DNA of 54,335 nt from Pararhizobium antarcticum (GTDB lineage: Bacteria > Pseudomonadota > Alphaproteobacteria > Rhizobiales > Rhizobiaceae), in contig NZ_LSRP01000089.1 of NCBI RefSeq assembly GCF_001885585.1, forward strand, positions 1 to 54,335, read 5' to 3'. Positions within the stretch are counted from its first letter, which is position 1; each line of letters opens with the position of its first letter. Below the pieces are notes generated by a model that was given only the letters and a program-made list of their open reading frames with translations, had not been told where the DNA came from and searched no databases. Below, one piece after another: positions 53,928 to 54,335 of the stretch. Made by a program: the position numbers and the translations under genes.

Positions 53928-54335
53928 TCGAACTCACCCATCTCGAAAAACGCTTCGGTGACAATGTCGTACTGAAGGACATCAGCGTCACCATTGCCGA
54001 CCGCACCGTCACGGCCCTTGTCGGCCCCTCCGGCGGCGGCAAGAGCACGCTGCTGCGCTGCATCAACCTGCTCGAAATTCCAACGGCCGGGACGATCCGG
54101 CTTGGCGACGAAAAGATCACATTCGCGCCGGACAAAAAGACCGGCTGGCGTGAAATCCAGCGCCTGCGCCGCCAGACCGGCATGGTCTTCCAGAATTTCC
54201 AGCTGTTTCCGCACCAGACAGCCATCGAAAACGTCATGGAAGGGCTGGTCACGGTCCTGAAATGGCCGAAGGAAAAGGCAAAGGCGCGCGCCCTGGAACT
54301 GCTGGAGAAAGTGGGCATGGCGCACAAGGCCGATG
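53924..54335 (+). CDS. Amino-acid ABC transporter ATP-binding protein (3' end cut by window)
   Basis: The first 137 residues of an ABC ATPase of the GlnQ/HisP/TcyN type, which normally has about 245 residues. GPSGGGKST (34-42) is Walker A and QTGMVFQNFQLFPHQTAIENVMEG holds the Q-loop. The signature and Walker B lie outside the window. The ATG at 53924 is coupled to the permease stop. A middle segment (GDEKITFAPDKKTGWREIQRLRR) fits amino-acid importers. Together with the two genes before it this is a complete-looking importer apart from the window cut. Confidence 0.94.
   Translation, partial: MIELTHLEKRFGDNVVLKDISVTIADRTVTALVGPSGGGKSTLLRCINLLEIPTAGTIRLGDEKITFAPDKKTGWREIQRLRRQTGMVFQNFQLFPHQTAIENVMEGLVTVLKWPKEKAKARALELLEKVGMAHKAD

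Noticed and set aside
1..54335. tRNA, rRNA, CRISPR arrays, insertion sequences, prophage genes
   Set aside because: No T-loop/anticodon patterns, regular spacer arrays, transposase motifs or phage proteins were found on either strand.

Overview
The window reads as a stretch of an alphaproteobacterial chromosome, most likely Rhizobiaceae (Rhizobium/Agrobacterium/Ensifer type). The reasons are the high-GC codon use, rhizobial-type protein sequences (ArgJ, SecA, CarD, PhaR, the invasion-associated locus B family, the SUV3-like helicase), and gene sets typical of that family such as phbAB-phaR and helicase-S4-fdxA-carD. No phage, transposon, plasmid, CRISPR, tRNA or rRNA gene was seen. The content is mostly core housekeeping with a few accessory cassettes. 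I recognise about 47 protein genes, two of them cut by the window ends (argJ on the left, an amino-acid ABC ATPase on the right).

Layout. 1-4.8 kb: argJ and a secreted PpiC-type isomerase on the minus strand, divergent from secA, which ends at a 15-bp perfect terminator stem. 5.0-7.7 kb: a polysaccharide flippase translationally coupled to a BioF2-type acetyltransferase. 7.7-14.6 kb: an acyl-CoA synthetase divergent from a TetR regulator and a two-gene RND efflux system, with a 50-bp almost perfect palindrome covering the tetR translation start region. 14.6-17.1 kb: a LacI regulator with two matching operators around its own promoter, followed by glycerate 2-kinase. 17.1-21.1 kb: the ybbP-ybbA ABC pair divergent from the esterase tesA. 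21.3-24.7 kb: small genes (RNA 2',3'-cyclic phosphodiesterase and a tyrosine phosphatase that overlap tail to tail, pterin dehydratase, DUF1232, an ECF sigma factor without a neighbouring anti-sigma gene, an IalB-family protein).

24.9-36.4 kb: rlmN, argG, three transporters (two LysE-type, one Bcr/CflA-type), an M3 peptidase, typA, and the carD and fdxA genes. 36.6-40.3 kb: an S4-domain RNA-binding protein and a large SUV3-like RNA helicase with a charge-segregated disordered tail. 40.3-41.1 kb: an unusually long intergenic region with 13 GANTC sites in 308 bp and a 41-bp imperfect direct repeat. 41.1-44.0 kb: the PHB pathway (phbB, phbA and divergent phaR). 44.0-54.3 kb: rpmF, a glutathione transferase, mtgA, ispA, another LysE exporter, ispG, an MFS transporter, a VOC protein with a DeoR regulator, and a polar amino-acid (cystine-like) ABC importer with a 16-bp hairpin after the binding-protein gene.

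The most unexplained element is the 40.26-41.08 kb intergenic region. It lacks a convincing gene but is packed with CcrM-type methylation sites, repeats, and CtrA-like and DnaA-like motifs. The other strong non-coding signals are the tetR palindrome, the paired LacI operators and the intercistronic hairpin of the amino-acid importer. Everything was judged by eye from sequence and translations; no database search was run.
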